The position numbers and the translations under genes are program-made. A stretch of DNA of 64,000 nt from Orthonyx spaldingii (lineage: Eukaryota; Chordata; Aves; Passeriformes; Orthonychidae): assembly GCA_013397795.1 (NCBI GenBank), contig VZTJ01000638.1:821586-885585 (forward strand). Reading direction: 5' to 3'. Numbering within the stretch: position 1 is the first letter of the stretch; each line of letters begins with the position of its first letter. This document shows positions 37,201 to 50,140 of this stretch, in pieces. The notes under the pieces were generated by a model. The model was not told the origin of the DNA. It saw only the letters and a program-made list of their open reading frames with translations, and did no database searches.

Positions 37201-39804
37201 TTTTTGTGGGAAAGGAAGCTTCGTACATGTCCAGAAAAAAAATAAAAGAAACAACAGTGTTACAGTTCCATTCTTCACACATGGAAAAGTCAAGAAAAAA
37301 TTTAAGTTCCCTGTGCACTACTAAAATCTATTTGAAAAAATACTACCTAGCCGTATGTATCTCTGTGGAAGACTTGGATTAACTGTCTAGGCTCAGGACA
37401 AAATGATCTTTGAAGGCAACAGACACATGAGGGAGAAAAGGGAGCACCTGTAATGCTGTCTCCTAGGTTCATATGCCTTAACTTCATGTACCATAAGTTT
37501 GCTTAAACAGAAATCATCACCTGGAACATGAGAAGCAAATGGCATTTTTAATATCAGAGGTTCTAGCAACAAGCCTGAGTATTTCTTCAAAAGAAAATAC
37601 CAGTGCAGACAGTGAATTAAAACATGCCATGGTAACAGATGAAGAATTCAACTGTCAACAAAATCAGGCTATTAATTTTCATATAAACAGTCATTTTAAA
37701 TCTTTGATTTTTAATATACAGTCCAAAGATCACTCTCACATTTCAGCAGCTTTTGTCTTTTAATGCCGATCACTGCAGCCGACTTTTCACACTACCCTGT
37801 GCTTTGTCTCCCCTTTGGAAAAGGTGAGTGAAAATATCAAATGATATCTTATTCTGCCAAGACCAAAGGAACAGTTCAAACATTCAAAAATATTAGGCAG
37901 TGGCTTTACTTAAGGTGGGAAGGGAATGTGATTAGCAGTGGGCAGGGGAGGAGGGGGGAACAAAACCTGAATCCAAACCTCTTCTCTTCTCTATTTCAAG
38001 CAATGCTTGAGTCTAGACTATGTAAAATAACAAGCGAAAATTACGGGATGGAAAACACAGAATTATTTTGCTTCTCATCATATTCTCTTCTCAAGTGACA
38101 GATACTGAGATTCAAGAGGAGCCTGGGAAGCTATTGGCCTGTTCATTACCACTGAAAGCAGAGGTGCCCAGACTGATCCACTTGGACTAAACTATCGCCT
38201 GCCACAGGATGCAGTCTCTCAATAGATGGTTCTAAATGTCTCTGGGAGAGCAACTCACGTTGCTGTGGCCTCTCTGTACCTCCTCAAAAGACAAGGATTT
38301 CAGACTTTACATCTGTCAGCTTACATCTCCCCAGACTGTAACTCACTCAAACAACAAGAAAACAGACACATGATGTGTCTGTTACCGATCTTTTCCTTCA
38401 AATTTCTGTGCCATTTCTGAAATGGAACAAGGCTGCAACTTTCCTTTGACTGAGATGAACCAAATGTCACCTTATAACAAAGACAGACTTCTCTGTCTCT
38501 GGTCACTGGAAACACAAAGTAGGAATCAAAGGTGCTGCTTTTGTCTGAAAAATCAGTATCACCTTTAAAATTTAATTCCCTTAAAGCACTAGAGATTAGT
38601 CTGAGGAATGCAGAAGGGAAGTGAGAGATGACAATTCTCCATTCTCTCCAGAGATTATGTGTCCCTATAGATTTTGTTTCCTGTGCAGTACTTAACTCCT
38701 TGATGCCTTTTCTCTCATGATCTCTTCCTTGGCAGAAACTTCTTCAAATTTAAAAATCAGAACATGAGCCAAGTAAATAAAAATAAATATATAAAGTTCA
38801 ATGCCTATAAAAAGTACACAGACTAACCTGCTTAATTATTAACAAGTAAACATAACAAATTCTGAATTATTTACTTAATCTTTTTCAGCTACAAACCTCA
38901 GACTTTTAGAGCATGAAATACATGCTTTATTTTAGGACACAAACCAGGTATTTCATAAGGCTGTGGACTTTTTTTTTTTGAAGTGGGGTTGTTTTGAAGA
39001 ATACACATTTCTTATTAACCCCCAAATACCTTCCTCTCACCAAACCATGCTGGAATTTTAAATACAGAAATAAGAGTTTTAGGATAAAGATCCTGTATTC
39101 ACATGTTTGCTAGTGAATAGGATGGCTGTTTCTGAATTGCAGCTGAGCAAAAATAAGATTCCTGTGAGGCATATGCACCTTTCCCAGCTTCTGTACATCT
39201 GCGAGGAAGATGTTAGATCCAGAGGGAGAACCTGGTGAAAGTTCCAGACAGAAATTCTACAACAACGGATAAAATAACCCCAGTACAATCACATTTTCTT
39301 TACTGAATAAACCTGCCCTGCTGCAGAAAACCTTATCTGTGCCACAAACAAAAAAAGGTCATTGCCACTGGTCCCTGAGGTTCCGATGAGATGCTGTTCT
39401 AGGCTGCACCTCCAGCTGGGCCCATCTTTGTGTTCTCCCTTCTGACACATTGTTTTGCCTAATGCAGTGGTGATGTGACACAGCCTTCTCAGGTGATATG
39501 CTGAAAATGAGGTGAGTTCAAAGTTCCTTGCTGGATAAAACAAGTGGCATGTCTTTACCTGCTGAAGTTAGCACAGACCCTTTGAAGCCCCCAGCACTCA
39601 GTAGTGTAAAACAACGCCATCTCCTCCTCAGCAGCCTCAGGCCATCATACAGTCACAACTTTTTGTCTGAATGGTAATATCATCATCATCACCATGGCAG
39701 AAACATGGTTGTGAATCTCAGGCAAATCTTCTTAACTGGCATTTCATGGAAATGATTCCGTAATATTGCTTTAGAATCCCAGGATTAATGAAAACATATC
39801 ACAC

Positions 39805-39982
39805 AACCACAGAATATGCTGAGTTGGAAGGGACACACAAGGATCATCAAAGTCCAACTCCTGGCCCTGCACAGGACACCCCAAGAGTCACATCATGTGC
39901 CTGAGAGCATTGTCCAAGCACTTCTTGAGCTCTGGCAGGTTTGGTGCTGTAACCACTGCCCTGGGGAGCCTGTTCCAATGCC
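39805..39982 (-). mobile_element. CR1 LINE, 5'-truncated 3' fragment
   Basis: This is the 3' end of a chicken-repeat-1 non-LTR retrotransposon, inserted in minus orientation. Read on the plus strand it begins with the reverse complement of the CR1 tail (cacagaatatgctgag), then the hallmark ttggaagggac, then a long stretch matching the avian CR1 3' untranslated region (tccaactcctggccctgca, cttgagctctggcagg, ggggagcctgttccaatgcc). It stops abruptly at about 39982, which is the usual 5' truncation of CR1 copies. No reverse transcriptase sequence remains, so the copy is dead. Divergence from the remembered consensus looks modest, making it the youngest interspersed repeat I can identify in the window. 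The subfamily is not assigned, but the wording resembles those abundant in neoavian and passerine genomes. An open frame of about 65 codons running rightward through it is an antisense artefact. Confidence 0.93.
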
Positions 39983-40138
39983 AATTCACATACTAATATT
40001 TCCTCAGCATTGATACAAACATGCACAGTATGATATCTGATAATGTATTTATTAATCTACTCTTAATTGCTATAATGGTCAAACATAGTTTGCTTTTTTC
40101 CCTGGTTTTAGATCTTAACAATTTTGTCAATATTTATG

Positions 40139-40141
<3 letters not shown>

Positions 40142-40183
<42 letters not shown>
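40142..40183. repeat. Poly-T run, 42 bases
   Basis: An uninterrupted run of 42 T is the longest homopolymer in the window. It is followed at once by a 10-base unit, ccttccaaag, present twice in tandem (40184-40203). It lies 160 bases right of the CR1 but is separated from it by unique sequence, so it is not the CR1 tail, which in CR1 is an octamer repeat and not poly-A. It could be the poly-A tail of a minus-strand retrocopy or an expanded microsatellite; no polyadenylation signal is seen on the minus strand just upstream. Confidence 0.95.
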
Positions 40184-43100
40184 CCTTCCAAAGCCTTCCA
40201 AAGGTGCAATTCAGGAGATGAGACAGTTAATCACAGAGTTGGCTTAGTCTCTAATTTAGGTGGCCTACTTATGTTAGCAACATTTTATTAGCACGTTATG
40301 CTGTATATTTAATATTTAGTACACTGTGTGAGAATGGTTTACTGTGTACTGCTCACATAAATGACTTACAAATTCTGTTTGACATATAGAGAAGAGTGTA
40401 TAAGTAATACATGTATTTTTGAGTATGCCTAATGCTACAGAAAATAAGGATAAGCAGAAGACATATACAGAAAACACTAAAATGTATCTTTGATGGACTT
40501 AAAAGCTAGCTTACAAATACTTTCGTAGACAAAAGATGTAGCATTAAGGATATATGCACAATGACCATCCCTTTCTTAACTTTAGATTTCAAATCTTCCT
40601 CTGGAAGCCTCAGCTGAAGGGAAAGGACTTTCATTCAAAATTGCTGAAGTCTCACAATGGAAACAATTGCAACAAAACATACAGCAAATCCTCCCAAAAC
40701 CTTTTGTATCTTACTAGACCCAGAAGACAAAGTAGGATCTTTCTTTGAGTTTAGAAGTGCTTTCAGGACATTTTTCAAGAGGCAGATAAGTTAGCTATGT
40801 CCTCATGAATTATGCAGCCTTTCCAGTGTGTACTTACACAATGCTAGCTGGAAGCCCCTGGGAAGGATGCCCAGTGCATACAAGCAGCAGGTGGTACCAA
40901 AGGAGAATCACTCAGCCAAAGCAGATCCAACTTTTCCATGAAGAGCTGGAGAGTAGCCCTGAGCAGGGATCCCAGTTACCTGGCTATAGCTGTAGCTATT
41001 TTGGTTATATTGGTGTTCAGAAATTACCATTGCAAAGGAGATTTTGACTTTAGTCCTTAGTTAGGAGGAAAAGTATACTGGTGTTCATGCTCCTTCTGTT
41101 TACAAAGTGAATCAAAGCTACACCAGCAGGCATCTGTAAGGGCCAGAAAAGGGAAAATCACAGAATCCTTCAGCCTGACATGAATGTCAGAACACCCATA
41201 AGCAGTTCTGGTACAAGTCTTACACTTGCTTTTGATCTCTCACTAGTGAAGCATTCACATTTATCAGAAATACGTTTTTCCGGTATCAATGGACAGGTGA
41301 ACGTAACAGAGTGAAGGAAGGATGATAATCTCCCAAGACAAGTGGTCTCCAATTGGCTCTGAAGCACACAATACCCCAGTTAAGAAACAAAAGGTCACCA
41401 AAAGGCAAGAAAACTTGTTTGTAATCAGTTTTACCTTTTTGCATTTCTTCTGCTGTGTAATTTGTCAATATATCTATCAATCTTTTCATAATGAGGTTGC
41501 TAAGACAGATGCCAAGACTTCAGTAAATATCAAATTTCTTTTCTGCAAAAATAGATGATCACAGCAAAAGCATTTTTTTTCCTCTAGTAAAGTATTTTCA
41601 GTATTATTACAAAGGACTCTTACTGTTTATTACAATCCCTGACAAAATATCAGTTCCAAAGCTTTTCCCACTATCATCAGTTGATGTTTGTCAAGTGACA
41701 TTCAAAACATTTTTATTTTTAAAAACAAAAACAAAACAAAATTGAGCCTATTTTCCATTCTTTTTATTCTTTACTGAATTTTTCAATATTACTCCAATAC
41801 ATGTATAAGACTTACATGGCATACCTAAAATGCCTCACAATAGAAAAATTTAGTTCACATTTCCTCTAGGAAAAAACCCACAAAACAAAACAATCTACAA
41901 AACCTCTTAGAAAATGTTATCTTTCCCCAGTTATATTCAGTGGGGAACATTAAAAATTCAATATTTGCCACTTTGCAATGACTTCTGGACACAAAACAGT
42001 TCCTTCATGCTGCAATAGGTTCGTCTAGGCAAAACATAAAGGGAATTAGAACAAAATTTCACACTTGAAACTGTATTAAATATGACACCCACAAAAATCT
42101 TCAATCCTGACATCACTCTTTTCCTTACTTTTTCCAGTCATTCCTATGGTTCATTATAGAAACAGTATTTATTTTTTATAAAGATTAATGTATAAAAACC
42201 AGTACATAGAAACCAAGTAACAAGAATGAGTCTAATTAAAAATTAATAATATCACAAAAATAACTATTATATTAATCAATATGAAGACTGAGATACTCAG
42301 ATCAGTAGCACATTTTTAGTTCTAACATTCATTTTGCTTTAAGAACATGAGGACAGTTGATTTAGTAAAAGGCTTAACTGAGAGAACATCAATATATAGT
42401 ATTTGGATTAAAACCATGTTGGGAGCTACATTGCAAGGTAGCAGATATCTCCATTACAAGAATGCATCATATCTTATAGGACAAATACAAAGTTTGTACA
42501 GATTAAGATCTGAAAAAGCAATCCAAAAGGGTCTCCTCTTTTAACTGAAAATTTACCAGCAAAACTGAAGGGATAGTTGTGGATCAAATTTAACTATGCT
42601 TTAATCTTACCAAAATCAATGAGATTCAAGGACAAATTTAACTCACTGCTTATTACACAGCAGAGCTTTTAAATTAAGAAAGATTTAGTACAAATACTTT
42701 CCATAGTAAAATCTGTTTCTTGAAGTAGTACCCCTCAAAACATGTGATCCACTTGGTATTATTTTAATAAGACCTACATATATAACTTGTATCTTTTTCT
42801 CAAACTTGCACTGTTCTTTCCTTTAATACAGGTCAATGGATTATGCAGGGTTTTGTCCTGTTATGTTAAAGGAGACTAACCAAAGTTTCTGAAACATGTC
42901 ATATAATACAAAACTATATTTTCTGATAATAAATTATTTATATTGCAGTAGAGTTTTGAGATCACAGTGAGATTGATGTATTAGGCACTGCAGTCACACA
43001 GACTGGAAGACAGTAGTCACTAGAAAAAAACTTTTCAGACAACTCTGCCAAAGGGTGAAAGAGCAGGAACTACTTTTTCAGATGAGTTGAGACACACAGA

Positions 43101-43294
43101 TTGGAGTTATTTAGGAAATCTGTGATAGAGTACAGCGTTGAACTTTTATCTCAGGTTACACTCCACAGCTTCATCAACAAAGCCTTCCTTCCTCTCTATT
43201 AATTATATAAAGCAAAAAATCACAGTATTACATCTACCCCATTAACTGAGCAATTCCAAACATTATGCTACTTCACATTTGCATAACTCCAGCA

Positions 43295-43410
43295 TCAAGA
43301 ATCTCAAAGCACTTTAAAGCAAAACCAAATAGAACTAGGTTATCCTCACTTTGCAAAAAGTGAAATAAAAACATAGAGGCATTAAGGGTGAAGTCATCTC
43401 ACGTAACTCT
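43295..43410 (-). mobile_element. MIR-family SINE, ancient, minus strand
   Basis: The plus strand reads aatctcaaagcactttaaag, followed about 30 bases later by gttatcctcactttgcaaaa, then agtgaaataaaaacatagag, then gcattaagggtgaagtcatc. The order matches the minus-strand MIR as it appears in sauropsids: caaagcactttacaaa, ttatccccattttacagatg, gggaaactgaggcacagag, gttaagtgacttgccc. Identity is low, and the ends are uncertain by about 20 bases. Confidence 0.62.
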
Positions 43411-45472
43411 GGCCACTGAAAAGACACTGTGGCCTAGGCTGCCCCCTTCACCTCTGGAACAAGGTGAGCATCTGGAGAGGGCAATTCCTTCTCTTCTCAG
43501 ATACCTGGCTAGGTCAGTCACTGAAGAAGTGCCACCCTTTCTTCCGCCTACTCCGTCACTTAGCCTAGATGCCAAGGCTAAATGCCTCATGTTTAAATGA
43601 GTGAGCTACATATCCCTATTCCATGACAAAGTACTCTTATTCCCTATTCTCTTCCTTCTTTCCTCTGAGGCAAAAAACCAGTGACGGGCCAAGGTCTGTA
43701 TGTGCTGACTAGTGAGCACACACATGTGGGAAGTTGGGTGCACGCTGCCAGACCTACGAGTGCACTGACAAATGGCACAAACAGAACTCACTGCTTCTCA
43801 GTGTCCGGATATTCAAACATTCCTGGAGCTACAGGCAGACCAAACAAATGGACAGATTTGTGCTGTTCTAAGCCCAGAGTGCAAGCCCACAAGAAATATC
43901 CACGATGTTGTCACAATATAAATAATACCAATAAATAAAACTCACATCAAAATGAGATTTTTTTTACAAGAAAGGTGATAAAAGTCTGCTATCAGACTTT
44001 GATCACAAGTTCTACTGTTCAGAAAAGGAAATGCCTCTGAATCTCAGTGAAAATGAATCTGTCTGTGGCTGAAATAACTTTTAGAAACCAGAAATGATTG
44101 TATAGTTTTCTCTGTCAACTCAAAGATCAGATTTAGGGATCCAAAACTGTTTCACTTTTCTATTACAGATCTGCATGCATCAGAAAAATTTGGCACTACA
44201 CTGCATGATAGGACCTTGAAGCTCTGAAGTAACTGTGAAGTGGCATTTCAAATAGCTCTCCCAAAATGAAAACTGGTTAACACAAAATTAGAGTGATGCC
44301 TCCTCCAACATTAAAACAGACACTGGGAATGAAAAATTTGTTGTCTTGCCTCTCCCACAAAAGAATGACTTTGACTAACAGCTTCCATTCTATGCATAGA
44401 AAGTCAAGTAATGTGTTTCAGTGTTTTTGCCAAATAAAGTCTGGGAAGGAGTTCTCTAAAGAAATCACAGGATACCAATGGAGTCACATGAAAAAATACC
44501 AGCACTTTCACTTAATCAATTTCAAAGTTCTGAAGGGAATGAGAATCAGACCTCGCAAATTCAAGCTTCTTCTGTTTCATGAGTTCCTGGCAAAAAGCAC
44601 CCAATCAGGTACATGGAAAAGCACTAAAGTCTTGCTTTTAAACAAAGCACTGCTCTGTGGCAAATGGGCCTGAATCCTACAGGCTCATCCCAAGCAGAGC
44701 AGTTCCCAGTGAGCCAGTGCTAGGAACACCAGGACCACACTCCTGCCTCCCTGCCTCAGCAGGTCCCTCTGTTTAAAATGAAAGTAAGGTGCTAACAGCA
44801 ATGGCTATCTCTTATCAGCACAGAAGAATCAGCATTTAATGCAGCAGCTAAAGATCAACCCTCACTGTTTCATGCTGAGGGGAGAGAAGGCAGAGGGATG
44901 GAAGCAGCTGGGCTCCAACTGCAGATCCTGCCCCTGGGAGCACAGCAGCACCCGATCAGCTCATTTGTTAAAGAGCAGAAGGATCTTCCAGGGCAAGAGT
45001 ACTGGAATGGCCTTTCCTAGCAATAAATTTGCATCACATACCTCTTTCCATACATGCAAAATTTATTTATTTGACATGCCCATTGCAAACAGAGCTGTGC
45101 TCAACAAAAACTACCTGTTGAAAAACCACAGTGCCTTTGAGTTGTTCTCCAGGTAACAAGATGAGAAAACAAACGGAAAAGCTCTCAGTGATGATATGGT
45201 GAGTACATTCATATGCTGATAATGCTAACACTAGTAATTCCTCCTGCAGGTACTGCCCTGTCAACAATACCTTTGGATGATTTTTTTAAGGGCATGAAAG
45301 CAATCTTAATACTTTGCAGAGTAATATTTTTGTATCCCTCTACTACGGTTAACTTTCCAAACCAGAGGAACCAATATTATGCATAGGAATTAGACTGATT
45401 GTTAATGTTTATTTTTATCGGAAGGAAGAAGAATATCTTAACTCTGAACTTTCCACTTTTGTTAATGATTAA

Positions 45473-45495
45473 AAAGTTAATTAAAGATTAACTTT
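45473..45495. repeat. Perfect 9-base hairpin in AT-rich DNA
   Basis: aaagttaat and attaacttt are exact complements around a 5-base loop. The surrounding 70 bases are almost pure A and T with several ATTA/TTAAT motifs. Confidence 0.8.
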
Positions 45496-46699
45496 ATTAA
45501 ATTAATAATTTATATGACACACCTAAAATTTACCTACAACACATACTAGCCAAATCTGTTTGTTGTTTTGGGGGCAGGTGGATGGAGTGGGTGAAAAAAC
45601 AAAACAGTTTCCAATAGAACTATAGAGAACATCTTCTATTTCTCTGAGAATAACATCTATTATTTAGTGTGGAGCAAATATGTTCAGAGGCTAAATGGTC
45701 TCCTTCAAGCGACAGAGGTATTTTTTTTTTCTTTTTTCGTTTAGTACAACATGCCTCTGATATACCGAAATAGCTTTTATTTAAAAGCCAATCTTTATTA
45801 GGTAATTTTTAAAATGGGAATTACAATATGTACCAGCAAAAATTGTTTGGCTGTTTACTTACTGATTCTTTATAGAGGCCAATTATTTTGCCAATAGGCA
45901 AGATGAAATCTGTTACAAAAAATAAATGGGACTTATACTTTAAATCCCATTCATAGCAGAGAGTGATTTTGTTTTTAGGTCTGGTCAGCTAAAAAAATGG
46001 AACATTAAATTGAAGGCGGTATCATACTTCAACAATAATAACTGGTGCTCCAAACACTTTCCACCACAAATCTCACTGGCAGGATTCCTACTTGACAAGA
46101 GAGCAAAAGCTATCAGAAAAACAAGTCGGGGTGAGATAACAGAAGAAAATAAAAGCCTTCCTAACTTCCAGTCTTCTGTAAGAAATGATTAAATTTCTGT
46201 TTCTAACCCGGAGACATTACATCATCTCATTTTTTAAAGAAAAAAAATCCTGTCTTTTTAACATCTCTCTTGTATATCCACCTTTGCATCCATATCTGTG
46301 TAATCCACTATTACGACTAAAATAATCCATCAAATACTTATCATGGCCACTCAAATCTGAATGTGAGTGTAAAATTCCAGTCCTTACAATATTGTTCACC
46401 TGTGTGAGCCCCTTAAAACATTGAGTATTTCTGTTCAGCAGAGTCCCTCCAATGCCCACACTTAAACAAGTCTCCCCATGACAACACAGGCAGTGCTTTC
46501 CAGATATGTAGAGTCCCACCAATCAGAAAAAGTCAAGAGTTAACAGCAGGATGCCGTAGAGAAAAAGCTAAACTTATGAACATGTTCAGATTGCCACTGC
46601 CCAAAAATCTGAGTAATGTTCCAGATATGTTATGTTAATCTGTTACACAAGATTGTCTGTAATGTGAATATATTTTTAAAGAGTACTTGAGGGTGGTGT

Positions 46700-46960
46700 T
46701 GGGGGTTGGATGAAGGCATGTGGCCAAAGTTATTATGGAATTGAAGAGGATTATTTTAATTATTATTGGACTATTAACCCTCTGCATGGTCCTATTTAAC
46801 CAGTGTCATTGTGTTTACGACTCATATGATCTATAACCATTTTACTTGAAATTACTGTTGATCACTGAGCATTTCGGAATAAAAATAGATATGATTAGAT
46901 GCGTAAAGCTCATTTGAATGCAGTTTTATGCATAGAATGGATTTCTATCCACTAAAAAAC
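46700..46960. promoter_or_regulatory. ATTA-rich block, possible conserved enhancer
   Basis: This AT-rich stretch has no repeat character and a high density of homeodomain-type cores (aattattattgg, attaaccc, gattagatgcg), plus an octamer-like segment (ctcatttgaatgcag, atgcatag). Complex non-repetitive AT-rich sequence of this kind is typical of vertebrate conserved non-coding elements, but conservation cannot be seen from one sequence. Confidence 0.17.
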
Positions 46961-47225
46961 AGCCCTTAATAATAAGAGATCAAGGAAAACACAGTGAGAA
47001 ATTATATTTTCTGAACGTGATCTGTGTATTCTAGATACACCTCATAATGAACGTGACCGAATACTGAACACGAACTGAAGAACAAACCCTTTGTGTTGAT
47101 GCAAAATTTGAGTGGCAGGAAAAACACATTACAGAAGATAAGGGTTTTCATTCACAATGCAATGTAAATTAAAAAACCATGGATACAAAAGAGTAGAAAC
47201 AAGAAAGGTAATATAACAAACTTAC

Positions 47226-47291
47226 ATTTCACCCTTCATCTTTACAAGGATCAAAACAGGGGCATACATCTTCATTCTAGTCGAATGGCCA
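47226..47291 (-). other. Candidate 66-base exon, minus strand
   Basis: Minus-strand sequence ttattattatag precedes 66 bases open in one frame. The peptide begins GHSTRMKMYAPVLIL and continues VKMKGE. The donor is AAAT|gtaagttt, an excellent match after the junction. The peptide looks protein-like (basic start, hydrophobic middle) but I do not recognise a family. The acceptor is AT-rich and not strongly pyrimidine-rich. Chance remains a serious alternative. Confidence 0.18.
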
Positions 47292-50059
47292 CTATAATAA
47301 TAAATTACAGTAGCTCATACAAGAAATAAAATATGAAGGACTCAGTTATGTTTTAAATTGGAGGAATGCAAACCATAGCAAAAAAGAAGAAACAAAACTA
47401 ACTGTAAAGTCTATGGGGTTTCATTTTTTTTTTAAATGAGGGGCAAAATATACATGCAAGTAAGGTATATCTGTCTTTTTGCAATCACTTTGCCGTTGAC
47501 TTCACTGGGAAGAACATGAAACTCAGAGACTTCCCTTACCAAGCCTATTTTCACTCTAAATAGGTCTTGACGGTGTTATAGCTGCAAAGCCAAATAAAAA
47601 ATTAGGCCAAATTTTATGTGGTCATGCTAGCGTGGTAGAAAAGCTTTTGTGAGGATTTGATGCTGTAACTGCATTTGTACATCTGGCCCCCCACAGACCT
47701 TCAAAGACTTAGACATCCATAGATATTTACACGGATTATTAAATGGCCTGTTAGCAAAAAGAGGTGGATTCAGGACACTGACACATTTGAAATTGGTATC
47801 TGAAACTGGACTCTGACATTTCATTTGGATACTTAAAGCATTAATATTATTGTATCCTGAGGACCTATATTAACAAATTTGACGTAACAGATGGAAGCTT
47901 TTTCAGAAAAATGTAAACAGCCGATCTGAGAGCCAGCACTTTCTATAGACAGAACTTACAGTGAAATACAGCACTCTGCTGTTTATTCCAAACACATCAT
48001 GGCATTGTAAGTAGACCACTTTATGCAGTGGAGAAATACAGTTAAATGTGAAAGGAACACACATCAAGAATAGAACATTGTCCCACAAACTCTCTGATTC
48101 TGACCTATCAAAAAAAACCCCCCAAAATCAAGAAAATTATTGCCCTCTATAAGCCAGAGCAGATAATTTGAACCAGACCTCACTGAGTCTTTTTGCAGGG
48201 CTACTCATTGCTCATTCTCTACATCCTTACATTTCTGAATTTTGCTAATTTAAATATTATGCTCATTTTAATATTATCTATTACACTAGACCTTACTGAT
48301 TGTCTGTAATGTGAGCAGCTTTCTAACCATGTACTTGCAAACGTGATCCTCAATAAAAATAAACAAACTACTTCATAAATAAGAGAAGCACAAAAAAGCA
48401 GGGGATTTTTGTGGAAATGGGGTTTTAACTATTCTTCTTGGATTACCCTCTTTGGTCTTTAAGTTGCATGATTGTTCTTGCACATCTGTTTTAAGGGCAT
48501 ATTAATAATATAAATGATTACAAATGGAGGACCATTTCATTTCTGCATTTTTTACATTGTATATTTGCTTTTGCACAATGGAAACTGATAACAATGGCCA
48601 CATCTGACTGGTGTTGCTTCTTGCATGATTTCTGTGCTGCACTAATAAAAGACACTGAAAGTTCAGTGCTCTGGAATGATAACTCCAGTTACCATAATGT
48701 TTACCACAGGAAATTACCTATTGGACAACCCTGCCCAGAATCCTGAGTCAGAAATGGAACAAATTTCAGTGTGTGGAGAGAAACAGCCAGCCTAGGGCAT
48801 CATTAGCAGCAGTGCTTGAAAGCTGTCCTCCGTTACAAAGGATGAAAGATGGAAAACTGCAGATTCCACATGAATGAAATATGCAGTGGATCCCAGACCT
48901 ATATCTGAATATGGCTTCTGGGGTTCTCCCCTCGGAAAATATGGAAATCAAATTGTTTAAGGCAGCATTCCCAAGTAATTGATAGGATTATCTTAATAAC
49001 TTGGTTAAAGAAGTAAACAGCAAGAAATAAAGATCCATGTTCAGAACAGGCAGTGAAAGCAGCGCAGAGCTGCAGGATGGGAACTGCTCAGAAGTAGCAC
49101 CAAGGCTCTGTGGTCAGAGTCCGACTTGCATACCCTTTTATTCAGAAGCTCTTCTCTCTGTGTGAGTCCATAACACGCTTTTATAATATGGCGAGTATGC
49201 ATCAGAGAAGAAATATCCACATTTATTAGGCTTATGACAGTGTAAACACCATTAGAAGCGGTTCTGGTATGACAACCCTCATTTTGCACTTCTCCATTTC
49301 TAACTTCCTTCCCCAATGTTCACTCTCATCCACTTAGCACTTCCATTTATTGTCTCAAGGCCAGATTTGCAGTACTTTCTGTTCATCTCTAGCTCTCTCC
49401 CTGCAGCTTTGTATGGCAACCAAACTGACTCCCCTGCTGTCATCTGGGATACTTTAACTGGGCAAAGTCCACATTAGGTTTCTTTAAATATTTCTTGGGT
49501 ATCTATTCACTCTGTGCTTTAGTGCTTTCCAGACTTTAGTTTACATTCTTTAAAATTTGATTTTTACCCCAAGTCCAGTATTTTTACAACATAACCTTTA
49601 TATAAAACAAATGTTCCAGTACATGCAGAAGATTAAAGGAATGAAGGAAGCACTCAGCTGTCCTTTAATTTTACATGTGTTTAATGTTATCTTGGAGAAA
49701 TGTACCTATTTTCATTTTGAATCTAATCTACAAGCTATGTTGGATGATTGTGCAAAGAGTCAGCATGAGAGCTGCTTAAAGAAATAAAATGGAGCCGGGA
49801 ACAAGCACAGGATGCTCAGTGGCAAAATCCGCTGGATAATGTTTGCTTACTCTCTTGGTACTTTTGACTTTATTTATCATAACCAGAGGAATGGAATCCA
49901 GAGGCTGGTGGTTTTTGTCTGGCCTCTTACACACAGAAAGCAGCTAGACATTTCCGATCTGAGTTCAGCTACCCAACTCTTCTTCTAGTCTTGGGAATGG
50001 AGATGAAAGCAGGATGTTTCAATTAGCCTGGCTATAGAGATGATCTGGAGCTGTGAATT

Positions 50060-50140
50060 AATTGATTTGAAGACCAAGAGGGACAGCTCCTGCATAATAG
50101 AGGCCATGGAATTTCACTCTGTAATTACAGTTAAGTTCAG
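50060..50140 (-). mobile_element. Ancient CR1 fragment, degraded
   Basis: The plus strand carries ttgaagaccaagagggac, then ctcctgcataatagaggcca, then tggaatttcactctgtaatt. This follows the order of an old sauropsid CR1 3' end (aaggccagaagggac, cctcctgcataacacaggcca, tagaatttcacccagtaatt), with roughly 20 bases missing where the element normally has its 'gatcatctagtctgac' segment. The orientation is minus, as for the young CR1 at 39.8 kb. This older CR1 type is common in turtles and crocodilians and survives as worn relics in birds. The call rests on remembered consensus wording. Confidence 0.5.

Larger units (their letters stand above)
32861..39804. other. Unique non-coding sequence
   Basis: Contains the splice-signal cluster at 33.0-33.3 kb and otherwise no recognisable gene. 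34660-35290 is slightly richer in GC and CpG, includes an octamer motif (atttgcata near 34689), and could hold a regulatory element. A 15-codon segment at about 37777-37821 lies between splice-like sites on the plus strand but is too short to judge. Confidence 0.55.
40204..50059. other. AT-rich non-coding sequence
   Basis: AT-rich unique DNA with a MIR relic and the ATTA-rich block listed separately. 44690-45000 is a small GC-richer patch with a 105-codon open frame of random appearance. Confidence 0.58.

Noticed and set aside
39816..40013. 65-codon open frame on the plus strand
   Set aside because: It runs antisense through the CR1 3' untranslated region, so it is a repeat by-product.
44293..44673. 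126-codon open frame, one of the longest in the window
   Set aside because: Composition is basic and random-looking, there is no domain, and lengths like this are expected by chance in 64 kb.
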